Shown one piece after another: positions 17,701-27,504 of a stretch of 64,000 bases of DNA. The DNA comes from Penumbrarchaeum sp964445525 (lineage in GTDB: Archaea > Thermoplasmatota > Penumbrarchaeia > Penumbrarchaeales > Penumbrarchaeaceae), in NCBI GenBank assembly GCA_964445525.1, contig CAYULA010000010.1, forward strand, positions 1 through 64,000. Direction: 5' to 3'. The translations under genes and the position numbers were made by a program. Each line of letters begins with the position of its first letter. Positions within the stretch are counted from its first letter, which is position 1. The notes under the pieces are model-generated. The model was not told the origin of the DNA. It ran no database searches and saw nothing but the letters and a program-made list of their open reading frames with translations.

Positions 17701-20700
17701 GAACATAAGAGAAGATGGAAACCAGGTAAAACTCTACATATTTTGTCCTCCCTGGAACAGGGATCCCTCCCTGCAGATCCATACTGGGTTGGAAAAGGAG
17801 ATGGGTTGGTTCAGACACCTTGAGGATGTGGGTGTGAAGATTTTCTTCCCCGAGGATCCGAAAGATCAATGGTGTTCCGGTTCGGTTATAACCCAAAATA
17901 GATTGGTCTCATTCAACGTCCCCAGGAATGGAAGGACCGAAGAGATCCGATGGGACATGATTGCATTCGATGGAGGATCGAGTTCCATTTTTGAACTTTC
18001 CGAGGATTTCAGGGAACAGGAGGATTGGTTCGACGCATCTCCGATGCTTTCAGAATATAATAGGATCGAACCCGGTTCCTTCGACGAAAATAATACGGTT
18101 GATCATGTAAATGAATGCGATTCTTCAATATGCTGGGCAGTGGATCCTTCAATATATACCGTTGGATCCGGAAGGATATCCATTCTTCACACAACAGGAG
18201 GTCTGGATCTTTCGACAATCATGGAACTCCTCCGGAATGGATCCTCGGTTGATCTGTCCATCAGCTCATCGCTGTTGAGAATGGAAAATGAGGATGCATT
18301 GGAAAAGATATTCGAAGAAGAAAACAGAATCACCTCAGTACCTCCTCTTCATTCAATAGGTGATTTGAATTCCGATTTTTCATGCAGACTTGCAGCGTTG
18401 GAAAGGATATCCCAGGAGAGAGGATATGATCTTCGGTTATCCATGATGGATATATTCAACGGGACTTTCGAGGGAAGAAACATATGGTCTTGGGGTACAG
18501 GATATGCCTGTACAACCTCAACCCACCTCGATGAGAAGGTCCCTTGCTGGATCATATGCAATCTGAAAAAAGGAACCAGACAGATTCCGCAAACATTCAA
18601 CAATCCTTTCCCCAAGGGGTTCCTTCCCGGGAATTCCATAATCAAAGGTCAAAAAATTGTGATTGACAAGATATATTTTGACACATACCTCAAAGAGGAT
18701 CCGGATGAGGCAATCTGTCTTCTGAACTGTGGTTCGGAACAGATCGATATCTCCGGATTCATCATAACCGATGACGAAGGGGAGGGAAGAAACAGTGACG
18801 GATTATGGATGATTCCCCCCAATACGAGCATAGATCCCGCCCGGGAATTCTGGATAACCAGGGACGGGGGCAGGTTCCACTATCAATTCGGTTTCCATGC
18901 TGATCTGGCTTTTCTGAACAGTACCTGCGGCGGATACCTATCCGGGGTGTACGGGGACCTCAGGCTTGCCAATTCCAACGATACGGTCTCACTTAGGGAC
19001 CCGATGGGAAATATTGTTGATGTGGTTCCCTACGGAGAATCCACATGGAAAAGCGTATGGCCCCATCATGACGGGGGAAATTGGTCGGGTCCTTCGGCAT
19101 CTGCCCCCGGCTGGGGCAAGATCCTTCACAGATGGAAAGGATGGGATCAAGTACTGCCGGAAGACAGGAACTCCGCGGAGGATTTCACACTTTTAAGAAA
19201 CTTGTATCCCGGTGTATCCGACCTCCCCCGATTCGGGAAGGTCGAGGCCGAAAATGTCGATGCGGCGGTGTGTCCGGATTCGGGCTGGAGTCTGCTGAAA
19301 CGATCGATAGCAGAATCAAACTCCAGAATCCTATTCAACGTCTACGAGATGACATCGGACTGGATAGTATCATCTCTCATTGGCGCAAGGGAGAGAGGGA
19401 TAGAGGTCAAAGTTATCCTTGAAGGAGGACCCGTAGGGGGCAGGTCATATACCTCGGAGATCCTCGCCGATAGATTGACCGAGAACGGGATAACCGTAAG
19501 GTGGATGTCAAATGATTTCGAAAAAGACATCAGGGACAGATACAGGTACGACCATGCAAAATACCTCGTGATCGACGGTAAAACCACATTGGTCTCGACG
19601 GATAATTTCAAGGATTCATCTTTCCCCAACAACGGAGACATCCTGGAAGGGACAAGGGGATGGATGGTGTCGGTTACTTCAAAGGAGCTTGCATCACAGA
19701 TGGAGAAAATATTCTTCGGAGATTGGAACGGTCCCGACATGATGGAGAATACGGTAGATTATCTGCAGGATTACGATAAATCAGGTAAAGGAATCCTTCA
19801 AGTGGAAACGGATGAACCGAGATTTTCGTTGTTTTCCGCAAATTCATCAGCAGAAGTCCAGGTTCTTGTATGCCCCGACCACATCTCGACACCGGGAAAT
19901 CCTCTTATTAGGGCAATAGAACAGGCCGAGAGTTCAATATTCCTGGAATTGATGGATATCGACGAGGATTTCAACCTTCAGGGAAAGGAAAATACATTCG
20001 AACTGGAGGGGTCCTGGGGTGTGAAGGAACCGGTAAAGGGCATGAACAATCCCTATCTGGCGGCTCTTTTTGATGCTGCCGGAAGGGGAGTTCGTGTCAG
20101 GATTCTCCTTGACGGCTCCGACTTCAACGGAGACGGCATTCCCGAGAATATGGAGACAGCTAACCTGATCGGGAAAGCAGTTGATGAGTTGGGTCTGTCG
20201 AACAATTTCAGGGTGCGGCTTCACCCGCCCTCCAGAATGGATAATTACTGTGACATTTCCCTGATCCATTCAAAAGGGATGGTAATAGACGGTAATAAGA
20301 CATGGATCTCTTCCTTCAACTGGGGTCCTACCTCGGGATTGGACAACAGGGAGGTGGGTCTTATGATAGACTCGCAAGAGATTGCCTCTTTTTATACTTC
20401 GGTTATGGACCACGATTGGGGAGGTACCATCCAGAATGACCTTACTGCCGACCTGAAGCAGATCCGATTCTGGACCGAGGAAGATATTTCAGTGGCCAGG
20501 GTGGCCATGGAGGTCGATTGGAATGGTGAACAATGTTTGAATTTTTCATTTGAAAACGGTAGAGAAGGCTCCGAACCTTTCGTTATAGGTGGCGTTGAGG
20601 GGGATTACGATGGCATATTTAGACAAGAAGTGGCCATCCGCGATGCAAAGGAAGGAGATCTGATCGTTATTTGCGCAACTTCGGAAGAGAGGACTATGGA

Positions 20701-20887
20701 ACTTTTCGAGGTTACCGTTGGTTTCAATGAGGAGGAGTCGAGAGAACCGGCTGGATTCGGGTTCAACTCCTCTTTCACACCCTTGATCATAATTGCGATA
20801 ATTACCATTGGAATTTCCCTTTCCAGGGTAACGGTGAAGGAGTTAAAGGAAAGGTTCAAGACCTTAAGAGGATTGCAGGAAGAGTGA
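14789..20887 (+). CDS. Giant secreted lamin-tail / phospholipase D-like protein
   Basis: 2032 residues. An N-terminal signal segment (TLVLIILILF, about 20-35) and a C-terminal membrane helix (about 1994-2013) with a short basic tail put the bulk outside the cell. Lamin-tail domains lie at about 50-180, 183-330, 605-740 and 1290-1475, recognised by VINEVYPNP, FIINEVLPDP, LVITEVLW and KIYFDTY openings with aspartate-rich loops; another degenerate one is near 770-950. A CARDB-like domain sits near 480-590. Residues about 1480-1900 form a PLD pair with complete HxK(x4)D motifs: H1589/K1591 (DHAKYLVID) and H1827/K1829 (IHSKGMVID). Residues about 955-1285 look like a second PLD pair lacking HxK. 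Phosphodiester or phospholipid cleavage outside the cell is likely; the substrate is unknown. Confidence 0.85.
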   Translation: MTSARVKRSLKHGSGHFRTASVTLVLIILILFHGKTTGSNDLVEISEKKPYPVINEVYPNPDLDINGDGDTDQDDEFVELFNPSDTDLELKDYSLSDNTGTYTIPNKTIRAGSHLILGRWETGLVLGRDDQVTLCDQNGSIIDHFEFRDAGKGDCYQRSPDGNERWISGAKPTPGLENSDPPSFIINEVLPDPEGSNSGNQWLELKNTGPDWNIEGFVLTNHDALEFVLPDHEIKKDERFLIHLGSETKAPDVPEDIKVICDSSSSTLYSSGDDLEFLDSDGYALDFVAWGNSTHVDRSTGKGMKGQWSGEFYDKENSTMWGDLRNPAPVTGRTLMRIHDGRDSHSPADFILGPELTGGTPGWNNSIDPGLELDLPEGPLNLNEGEKDTIFLNISSSGTMRGNISILSRVTDENWTASLAANRTHMVGGGDNKPLKIDIEAPVDLRISNRCDLNLMVTWEDLPFISFQRTLKMQIPSFDVALEDMVVELDDFPTSIFPEGSYIEISGKVICDGEIPGGDLFLMISLLKENETEMEELLEFKDLRASSRRTFSVELDTIYLEGNLTLIARMDFQDKVREPDEDNNLWSEEIQVIPTTLSDSSRGLVITEVLWNYTSVGCFVTVNNTGPESIDISHMRLYFDDCFVSFPDEASIPSRGNITVAWGEEALEKIDDIGKIFRKDGKGPVDFRMSEDEDHKDPMESNILRLMTRYRDLIDEVTLKREAIEDGKNNMTALFPETTWGSILKRRSDSNGLHIDTDSYLDWTVDPVRASITTLLVDPGPDGPGEFIGITPDDKSNDLSGLVLSRGDGLLVIPDEYSRTPEETFIAREPESFDSKQLFLPELAFEDNEREIPSCSVPGFRTVSLPNGGGELTLLDRGNRIIEKVCWGNSDSLDPGRGVIISRRLSIEGPSNWMKRGTGDLPMNGKWSFSNRSISEAGSGGLPDLVTVDDSEKVSFLLPGLTLEYLARTIMNIREDGNQVKLYIFCPPWNRDPSLQIHTGLEKEMGWFRHLEDVGVKIFFPEDPKDQWCSGSVITQNRLVSFNVPRNGRTEEIRWDMIAFDGGSSSIFELSEDFREQEDWFDASPMLSEYNRIEPGSFDENNTVDHVNECDSSICWAVDPSIYTVGSGRISILHTTGGLDLSTIMELLRNGSSVDLSISSSLLRMENEDALEKIFEEENRITSVPPLHSIGDLNSDFSCRLAALERISQERGYDLRLSMMDIFNGTFEGRNIWSWGTGYACTTSTHLDEKVPCWIICNLKKGTRQIPQTFNNPFPKGFLPGNSIIKGQKIVIDKIYFDTYLKEDPDEAICLLNCGSEQIDISGFIITDDEGEGRNSDGLWMIPPNTSIDPAREFWITRDGGRFHYQFGFHADLAFLNSTCGGYLSGVYGDLRLANSNDTVSLRDPMGNIVDVVPYGESTWKSVWPHHDGGNWSGPSASAPGWGKILHRWKGWDQVLPEDRNSAEDFTLLRNLYPGVSDLPRFGKVEAENVDAAVCPDSGWSLLKRSIAESNSRILFNVYEMTSDWIVSSLIGARERGIEVKVILEGGPVGGRSYTSEILADRLTENGITVRWMSNDFEKDIRDRYRYDHAKYLVIDGKTTLVSTDNFKDSSFPNNGDILEGTRGWMVSVTSKELASQMEKIFFGDWNGPDMMENTVDYLQDYDKSGKGILQVETDEPRFSLFSANSSAEVQVLVCPDHISTPGNPLIRAIEQAESSIFLELMDIDEDFNLQGKENTFELEGSWGVKEPVKGMNNPYLAALFDAAGRGVRVRILLDGSDFNGDGIPENMETANLIGKAVDELGLSNNFRVRLHPPSRMDNYCDISLIHSKGMVIDGNKTWISSFNWGPTSGLDNREVGLMIDSQEIASFYTSVMDHDWGGTIQNDLTADLKQIRFWTEEDISVARVAMEVDWNGEQCLNFSFENGREGSEPFVIGGVEGDYDGIFRQEVAIRDAKEGDLIVICATSEERTMELFEVTVGFNEEESREPAGFGFNSSFTPLIIIAIITIGISLSRVTVKELKERFKTLRGLQEE

Positions 20888-20972
20888 AGAAAGGTATATT
20901 TGGCGAACTGGACATAAAGTATTTAATCGGCTTACCGGATATCCGGATAATTCATATACACCGGTACGGGGG

Positions 20973-21716
20973 ATGGTTATGTTCGAGGTTGATATCAAGG
21001 TAGATACCCTCAAAAGCGTATTCTCGATCCTCACCCCCATCGTGGGTGAGATCAAGCTTACTGCGGACGAGGAGGGGTGGAAAATCAAGGCAGTGGATCC
21101 CGCCCATGTGGCGATGGTGGATCTTACCATATCCAGGGAAGCATTCGACAAGTACGAAGTCGAACCCATGGAGCTGGGTCTGAACGTGGAAAGGATGCTC
21201 GAGCATCTCAAAAGCGCAAAAAGCGATGACCTCGTCAAAATGAATCTGGACAAGGATAACAGGCTGGTGGTTTCCATGTCCAATCTGACACTCAAGATGC
21301 CGCTTGTGGATGCATCCGGATTCTCCGACCCGAAGGTACCCAATCTTCAGCTGCCGGTGGGATTGAAACTTAACTCCGGAGAGCTCCAGAAGGGGCTCAA
21401 GGTATCGGCATCCATCTCCGATTACATTACATTCGACTGCTCAGAGGACAAGCTCGTAATGACCTCATCCGAGGACCTTTCTTCAATGACCCTGGAACTG
21501 AGCAAGGGAACCGAGTACGAACAGATCAATTTCGAAAAGCCCGCAAAGAGCTCCTTTTCACTGGATTATTTCACCCAGCTGATGAAAGGAGTTGGCCCGA
21601 ACCGGGACATTTCACTGAATCTGGGAAATTCATATCCCCTCAAGATGGATTTTGACTTCGCGGAAGGAAAAGGGCATGCCAGGTATCTTCTGGCACCCAG
21701 AATTGAATCCACCTGA
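20973..21716 (+). CDS. pcn: DNA polymerase sliding clamp PCNA
   Basis: A homotrimeric clamp that tethers replicative polymerases, FEN1, ligase and RFC to DNA. 247 residues, the standard archaeal length, with two tandem clamp folds. Recognisable segments are the N-terminal LKSVFSILTPIVGEIKL strand pair, the KAVDPAHVAMVDL motif, the acidic interdomain loop around LQLPVGLKL, and the C-terminal LLAPRIES, which contributes to partner (PIP-box) binding. ATGs at 20973 and 20979 follow a GGGGGA stretch. A TATA-like TATTTAAT lies near 20919-20926. The gene is separate from the surface genes around it and ends 1 nt before the convergent membrane-protein gene. Confidence 0.96.
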   Translation: MVMFEVDIKVDTLKSVFSILTPIVGEIKLTADEEGWKIKAVDPAHVAMVDLTISREAFDKYEVEPMELGLNVERMLEHLKSAKSDDLVKMNLDKDNRLVVSMSNLTLKMPLVDASGFSDPKVPNLQLPVGLKLNSGELQKGLKVSASISDYITFDCSEDKLVMTSSEDLSSMTLELSKGTEYEQINFEKPAKSSFSLDYFTQLMKGVGPNRDISLNLGNSYPLKMDFDFAEGKGHARYLLAPRIEST

Positions 21717-21717
21717 T

Positions 21718-22074
21718 CTAATCCAGCTCGATCTTGTCCATCCTCTCTCCCTTCCTTCTTTTCTCCCGCGGCATATTGAATGAGAGACTCTGCTTCAATC
21801 TTCTGTAGAAGGCGAATCTGTTGAGGTTCACCACAAAATACCCCAGGAAAAAAGGAATGGAAACAAGGACCATCAGAAGGGGTGTGGACCACCAGTTCTG
21901 ATAGCTTTCGTTTCCGTTCACCAGTGAATCGATACCGTATACAAGAATTTCCGCAAAGGCCATAAGGATCAGGAAAACCCCCGTTGTCATAAATACCGCT
22001 GAGATGATGGCTGAAAGTATACTCCAGAAATTCAGCGCTTTCCTGCCCCCCCTGCGATTCTGATCATAAGCCAT
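21718..22074 (-). CDS. Small two-helix membrane protein
   Basis: 118 residues. Two hydrophobic helices are clear, about 18-48 (ILSAIISAVFMTTGVFLILM) and 66-84 (PLLMVLVSIPFFLGYFVV). They are flanked by a basic N-terminus and a very basic C-terminal tail (REKRRKGER), so both ends probably face the cytoplasm. I do not recognise the family. The gene is convergent with PCNA, with stop codons almost touching, and lies 38 nt downstream of the subtilisin gene on the same strand, so read-through from that gene is possible. Confidence 0.7.
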   Translation of the reverse strand: MAYDQNRRGGRKALNFWSILSAIISAVFMTTGVFLILMAFAEILVYGIDSLVNGNESYQNWWSTPLLMVLVSIPFFLGYFVVNLNRFAFYRRLKQSLSFNMPREKRRKGERMDKIELD

Positions 22075-22112
22075 AGACTATCACTGGTCCCTTTCACTAA
22101 CACTGCTTCTTA

Positions 22113-25100
22113 CTATTTTTGATTTCTCATTTCAGGATAGAAAACCTCGCTGCCATTTTCAATGGAAGTATTATCCGATGTATCCAATTTTGAAACAACG
22201 TTTTCGGACTTCTTTCTTGAATAAATGAGGATCGAGACGGCCACCAATATCACCAGGACCATCAAACCTGCCAAGGTCAATATCCAGATCGGCTTTGATC
22301 CATCATTCTTTCCATCCACTATCCCTATCTCGATCGAAGAATCTCCCGATAGAGGTTCCCCGTGTATTGAAAAAACATCCCCGAGATCCAGTAGATAGTT
22401 CCCGTTTTCCAGATCCGAGGGTATTACTATATGATATCTAAACGAACCCTGTCCCGAGGCATCCTTCAAAGGTGTCAATTCCCTCTCGAAATCCTCGCCC
22501 ATTAAAACCACCATCGAGTCTATGTTCAATTCTTCAGTTAGAGATATTACAAGGGTATCACCCTGGCTAAGTTTCAAAAGATCACCGTTTGAAGGGTCCT
22601 CCATTACTTGAATATCCAATACCTTGAGTTCAGCCCTGGTCTTGAAGTACAGGCTGAAAGTATCCAGAGCTTCCCCGGTAATATCGGCCATTCCTTCTTC
22701 AAGGACAATGGAATATTCTTTTCCTTTTTCAAGGGGATCCAGAGGATCGATGTAGAGAACCGTTCCGGTTGAATCCCAGGAGATGCGGCGCCTGAGGGAT
22801 CCTCCGCTGTCATCCAAAAGCAGCACGGAATCGAGGGCTCTTGATACATCCATCCTCTCCGAGAATTCAATAGATATTTCATTATCAACCGAAAATCCTC
22901 TTTCTCCATCCTCGGGTTGAGATCGGATGGGATAGGGTTTTGATCCGTCGGTTATGACATCGAGAACGAATGAATCCTCTCCTGTATTTCCGGATCCGTC
23001 CGTAACCGTTAACGTAACTGTGAATGAGCCAGGTTTGTCCGACTTGAATGAAAACTCCGTACCCTCGAGAACCAGGTCTATCTCCTCGATTCTCCATGTG
23101 TAAACAGCTCCACTCGGAAAAGCAGGATCATTATCCATAGTCCCGGATGCATTGAATGTCAGTTCTCCGCCCAATATTACTTTCCTGTCCTCTCCGGCAT
23201 CCACAGATGGGGGGGTTGTATCATTAACCCGGATCGAGAAATCCACGGACTGCCTGTTGCCGCCTCCATCTTCAACGCCGAAGGAAACGGAATACAATCC
23301 GGGTTTGAGGAGTGATGTTTCCAGAACAGGATCCCTGACCATCCTTTCCTCGGGTCCTGAAATCATCCAGAGGAATGAACCATCAAGAAAGATATCGGGA
23401 TCGTCATCAATTATTTCAGGATCTACAAAGATGGTCTCACCCTCGTCAACCATGATATTTTCAATGGGGGAAATCCTTGGAACGACCCCGTCTGCAACCT
23501 GCATGTCAACCATGCTGGTTGCACTGTTTCCGGCATTGTCTTCCACCAACAGTGTGACGGTGTAGATACCGGGAAATTCCGGCTGGAAGGACATGTTCTC
23601 TCCTTCGAATCGAAGGACCTCCTCACCGAATTGGATGATCCAGGAATAATCGGAGATTCCGGTCAATCTGCTGGCTGGCCCCTGATCGAAAGAATCTGAA
23701 GCAGTCAACCTGGTTACAGCCGGTGTCGAGTTATCCATCCATCTCAATTCGGCGATTGGCGGGACCTCGTCCCTTACCAAGTATAGATCCTGTCCAAAAT
23801 CAAGAGGACCGTTTCCGTATGGATCGAATACCTTCAATCGGAAGATATTGATACCCTTGGCCAGAGGAACATCGGTATCGAAATAACCATCATCATCCGC
23901 CGTTTGGGTAATCGTGGAAGCTCCTTCTCTTTCAAGTTTGATAATGGATCCGGGTTCGGTCTCACCGGAAACTGAATACTTGTGATCATTGACGATTGCC
24001 TTCGGATTGGAGAATAACCTCAGGAGGTCCGGTCGAGTATTATCTATGAATACCGAAACAAGGGGAGAGGTGATATTGGTATTGCCCGCCTCATCCGTTA
24101 TACTCAATCTCAGGAATACGTCCTTTTCTTCCCATAATGATGAAGGCAGATCCGAGGTATTCCATTCGATCGGAGGGTGGGGGCCATTAACCGAAAGAAG
24201 ATCTGTCCAGATGGTTCCCGGGACTCCGTCTCCATCCGTGTCTATGGAGCCCTGCAGCACCAGATCTGTCGTGTCCTTATCAAGTAAGATGTCGAGTTCT
24301 ACGACCCCAGTCAGGACATTACCTTCGGAAGGGGAATTCCAGATCACCCATGGTTCCTTCAGATCACGAGGGATCGAGGAAGCGATACCGGAATCGGATG
24401 AGATCAACCCTCCGGTTTTGAGGGCCCTGACCTTGTAAAAATAGACAATGCCGTCAGTTAAACCGGTATCAATGTAATTTGAACTGCTGTCCAATGTGGT
24501 GTTAACAATTGAGAAATCGCCGGGTTTGCCCTCGCCCGGACTTGACTCAACAGCCCTCAGGATCATATGCGAGGAGACCTCCGAAGCATCGGGGGAGGAC
24601 CAGTTGAGATAGAGTGAATTTCCCGGGTCAAGGGGCACCACTGTAAGATTATCGGGTCTGCGGGGAATGTCGGTGTTGATCCTTACCGGCTCGAGGGAAT
24701 CAAGGAAAACATGGTCTATACCCTCCCTTCCCACTCTTCCGCTCAGGGTGAAATTGCCTTTCAGATCATCGGGGATGGTCATACGGCCTGAGTATAGACC
24801 GTCACCGGCAAGGACGTCGGGGTCTATCCCGTCATCCAGAGCTTCAATCCAGGTGATATTTCCCAATCCCCTTAAGGTGAAACCCGCCTCCCGGTTTTTT
24901 GTAGCATTGATGGTAACTGTCAGATAATCCTGATAGGTGAGGTTCTCTCCTGTGGAATCATGTGTAACCGAGAATATCGAAGGAACCTCCAAAGCGTATG
25001 TATATGCCTCCACGGTCCTTTCCGGATATTCCTCGATGTAATAAGACATTACCTTTTGATCACCGGATACCTTGACTTCCCCGTTTTTCGGATTGTTCAT

Positions 25101-27467
25101 TGTTATGTTTACCCACCCTTCGAAAAATCCGGTACCCGCACCATCCATTTCTATCTCCATCAACTCGATGGCCTCTCCGCTGGGGTCCGTGGAGGAATTT
25201 ACCTTGACCTCGACACTTCCGGACCCTGTCAGATTCCTGTCTGTCAGATACAATTTCACGGGTGTCCCGTTGGCGGGAGTCCTGTTCGATCCGAAGGCCA
25301 GGGAAGCTGATTCGTCGATCTGGTCAAAAGTGGCAACCAGGGCATAGGGCTGTGGTCCCCTGGTTACCGAATGGCCTTTTACGGTTATGTTGTATCTTCC
25401 CGGACCGGGGGATGGGATCCTGATTCTTTCCACGTTGTTGTTCCTGTCTCTGGCGGAATCGAAGGGTGAGGAGAAATCATTTCCATACCATATGCTTCCA
25501 TCCTCCGATCTTACCTCAAGGTCAAGGTCATTAACCAGCTTGTCCTTGCTTGTATTCGACCCTGGATAGTCGGTCCAGACAAGTGTTACCACTATATCGG
25601 AACCTCCAGCCTCGATTATATGGTGCCTTGAATGAGACTTTCCATGGGAGAGACCCGATTTATTGTCCTCAAAAACCAGATCACCCGCATCGCTTCCTAC
25701 GGATGAGAGAGAATTCGAGAGATTGACTCTCCCCCACCCTTCATATCTGTTGGGAACCGAGGACCAGTCCCCGTTAAGAGGTCTGGCACCGTTGATTATG
25801 GTTGCTTTCAAAAGGGCTGAAGAGGGTGAAGAGAGATTCTCTTCTTCCTGATAGTACTGTCTAATCAACGCAGACATGCCTGCCACATGAGGAGTGGACA
25901 TCGAGGTGCCTCCCAGATAGGCATACCTGCTGTTCACTCCCTGATATGTGGAATTTGATCCCCAGTAGTGGTTCCAGAAATCGGAAATCGTTGAGGCTCT
26001 CGTTGAGAGTATCCATGTCCCGGGAGCCACCACATCGGGTTTGATTCTCTCGTCACCCCAGGTATAACCCTGGGATGAAAAACTTGCCATCTGGGATATG
26101 TTGTCCGCCGATGATGAGATCGACGGTCTGTAGCTTTCCGAGGCTCCTACGGAGATTACATTCTTGGAAGTTGACTGGGTTGAAACTGAATATTGACCGT
26201 TTGATCCTTTGTTGCCTGCGGAAAACAGAACGAGCATGTCCTTTTGACCCCAGACGTAATTATCTATCTGCCAGGATTTCCACGAATAATTGGCATAGCT
26301 GGACCTGGATGACCAGGAATTGCTGTGTATCCTTGCACCGCTGGAATAAGCATCCCGGAACAATGTCGTATAGGAAGGTATGTTGAGTGTTCCGGAGGAG
26401 GTCATGGTGGACTGCATGACAATCGTTGAATTCGGAGCCATACCCTTGTAGGTGCCGTTAGAGGCAGACCCGTTTCCCAGAACGGTACCCGCCACATGTG
26501 TCCCGTGTCCGCCCTTGTAATTCCAGGATCCTGTTGACCCGTCCCAGACATGAATATCGGGATCCGACCAGTTACCGGACCTTCCGTAAGTGTATGTGGC
26601 CTTGATCCTTCCCTTGATGTCAGGATGCATGGTGGAATTCTTGCCGGTATCCAATCCCGTATCCGCCACCGCGATTATCTGATCCGAACCGTCCAGATCT
26701 GTTTGATACCAGGTTTCTGTGATATCCGTAATGTCAGCGGATATATCATTGTCCAGATATTCTCTCAAGGGCGGAGATATATGTGATACGAAATGAAGCT
26801 CGGATATGGCTGCAATGGAGTCCCTGTCAGCTTCCAATATTATGTTCCAGGGATCCACGAATTGGACGTTATTTCCTGTGATCTTTCTGATTGACTCAAG
26901 CAGGTCATCCGACCAGGATTGATAGGAACCAATAACTGCTTCAACTGCCTCATCATCCGAAATTGACATCAGATTGGCCAGAAGGTTCCCGTCCACAACC
27001 ATTGCCGAATGGTATGGAAATACAAGACCATGGGTTCCAACCAACGTTTCAAGCTCGCCAAAATCATCATGCCGAACCAGGAAAGTTTTTGAAGAAAGGA
27101 CCTCGACCACGGAGTCCGCTTCCGAAAATATCTTTTCTGATTGCATTCCTCCTTCAGAAAATTTCACTATGTACTGGTCCTGTCTGAACCCTGCCGGGGG
27201 CAATCCAGACTGTAAAGAGGACTCAAACATATCTATTTTCAACCCTCCCAATGAAATAATGGCATCCTGACTTTCCACCTCAGACATATAATCCTTAAAG
27301 AGGGCCTCATCAACTCCGAGAATATCATTGAAGGTCCCGGAATTATCATTAATCTCCTGCTCATGGGATTCCATCAGTGAAAGTGAAGGAGCGGAAATAA
27401 AAAGAAAAATAATGAAAAATCCCAGAATCAGTTGAAATTTTTTAGTATTTGCTTTTATCTTCATCAT
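22113..27467 (-). CDS. Surface-anchored subtilisin-like protease with Ig-like repeats
   Basis: About 1784 residues from the preferred ATG at 27467; the longer frame (27566) would overlap iscU by 62 nt and lacks a signal peptide at its start. Signal segment LILGFFIIFLFISAPSLSL, then a propeptide-like region (about 60-230), then the S8 domain with D269 (VADTGLD), H321 (GGHGTHVAG) and S522 (GGTSMSTPHVAG); the oxyanion-hole region is FSAGNKGSNG. Downstream are a jelly-roll-like region, a fibronectin-III-like domain, PKD-like repeats (SGSFLWM / SGAVYTW types) and a SbsA-type Ig domain (EISIEFSERMD). A C-terminal helix (ILTLAGLMVLVILVAVSILIY) anchors it. It likely degrades or processes extracellular protein. 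Confidence 0.92.
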   Translation of the reverse strand: MMKIKANTKKFQLILGFFIIFLFISAPSLSLMESHEQEINDNSGTFNDILGVDEALFKDYMSEVESQDAIISLGGLKIDMFESSLQSGLPPAGFRQDQYIVKFSEGGMQSEKIFSEADSVVEVLSSKTFLVRHDDFGELETLVGTHGLVFPYHSAMVVDGNLLANLMSISDDEAVEAVIGSYQSWSDDLLESIRKITGNNVQFVDPWNIILEADRDSIAAISELHFVSHISPPLREYLDNDISADITDITETWYQTDLDGSDQIIAVADTGLDTGKNSTMHPDIKGRIKATYTYGRSGNWSDPDIHVWDGSTGSWNYKGGHGTHVAGTVLGNGSASNGTYKGMAPNSTIVMQSTMTSSGTLNIPSYTTLFRDAYSSGARIHSNSWSSRSSYANYSWKSWQIDNYVWGQKDMLVLFSAGNKGSNGQYSVSTQSTSKNVISVGASESYRPSISSSADNISQMASFSSQGYTWGDERIKPDVVAPGTWILSTRASTISDFWNHYWGSNSTYQGVNSRYAYLGGTSMSTPHVAGMSALIRQYYQEEENLSSPSSALLKATIINGARPLNGDWSSVPNRYEGWGRVNLSNSLSSVGSDAGDLVFEDNKSGLSHGKSHSRHHIIEAGGSDIVVTLVWTDYPGSNTSKDKLVNDLDLEVRSEDGSIWYGNDFSSPFDSARDRNNNVERIRIPSPGPGRYNITVKGHSVTRGPQPYALVATFDQIDESASLAFGSNRTPANGTPVKLYLTDRNLTGSGSVEVKVNSSTDPSGEAIELMEIEMDGAGTGFFEGWVNITMNNPKNGEVKVSGDQKVMSYYIEEYPERTVEAYTYALEVPSIFSVTHDSTGENLTYQDYLTVTINATKNREAGFTLRGLGNITWIEALDDGIDPDVLAGDGLYSGRMTIPDDLKGNFTLSGRVGREGIDHVFLDSLEPVRINTDIPRRPDNLTVVPLDPGNSLYLNWSSPDASEVSSHMILRAVESSPGEGKPGDFSIVNTTLDSSSNYIDTGLTDGIVYFYKVRALKTGGLISSDSGIASSIPRDLKEPWVIWNSPSEGNVLTGVVELDILLDKDTTDLVLQGSIDTDGDGVPGTIWTDLLSVNGPHPPIEWNTSDLPSSLWEEKDVFLRLSITDEAGNTNITSPLVSVFIDNTRPDLLRLFSNPKAIVNDHKYSVSGETEPGSIIKLEREGASTITQTADDDGYFDTDVPLAKGINIFRLKVFDPYGNGPLDFGQDLYLVRDEVPPIAELRWMDNSTPAVTRLTASDSFDQGPASRLTGISDYSWIIQFGEEVLRFEGENMSFQPEFPGIYTVTLLVEDNAGNSATSMVDMQVADGVVPRISPIENIMVDEGETIFVDPEIIDDDPDIFLDGSFLWMISGPEERMVRDPVLETSLLKPGLYSVSFGVEDGGGNRQSVDFSIRVNDTTPPSVDAGEDRKVILGGELTFNASGTMDNDPAFPSGAVYTWRIEEIDLVLEGTEFSFKSDKPGSFTVTLTVTDGSGNTGEDSFVLDVITDGSKPYPIRSQPEDGERGFSVDNEISIEFSERMDVSRALDSVLLLDDSGGSLRRRISWDSTGTVLYIDPLDPLEKGKEYSIVLEEGMADITGEALDTFSLYFKTRAELKVLDIQVMEDPSNGDLLKLSQGDTLVISLTEELNIDSMVVLMGEDFERELTPLKDASGQGSFRYHIVIPSDLENGNYLLDLGDVFSIHGEPLSGDSSIEIGIVDGKNDGSKPIWILTLAGLMVLVILVAVSILIYSRKKSENVVSKLDTSDNTSIENGSEVFYPEMRNQK

Positions 27468-27504
27468 CCCGGCCGATCCACCCTTTATACAACAGGCATC
27501 TTTC

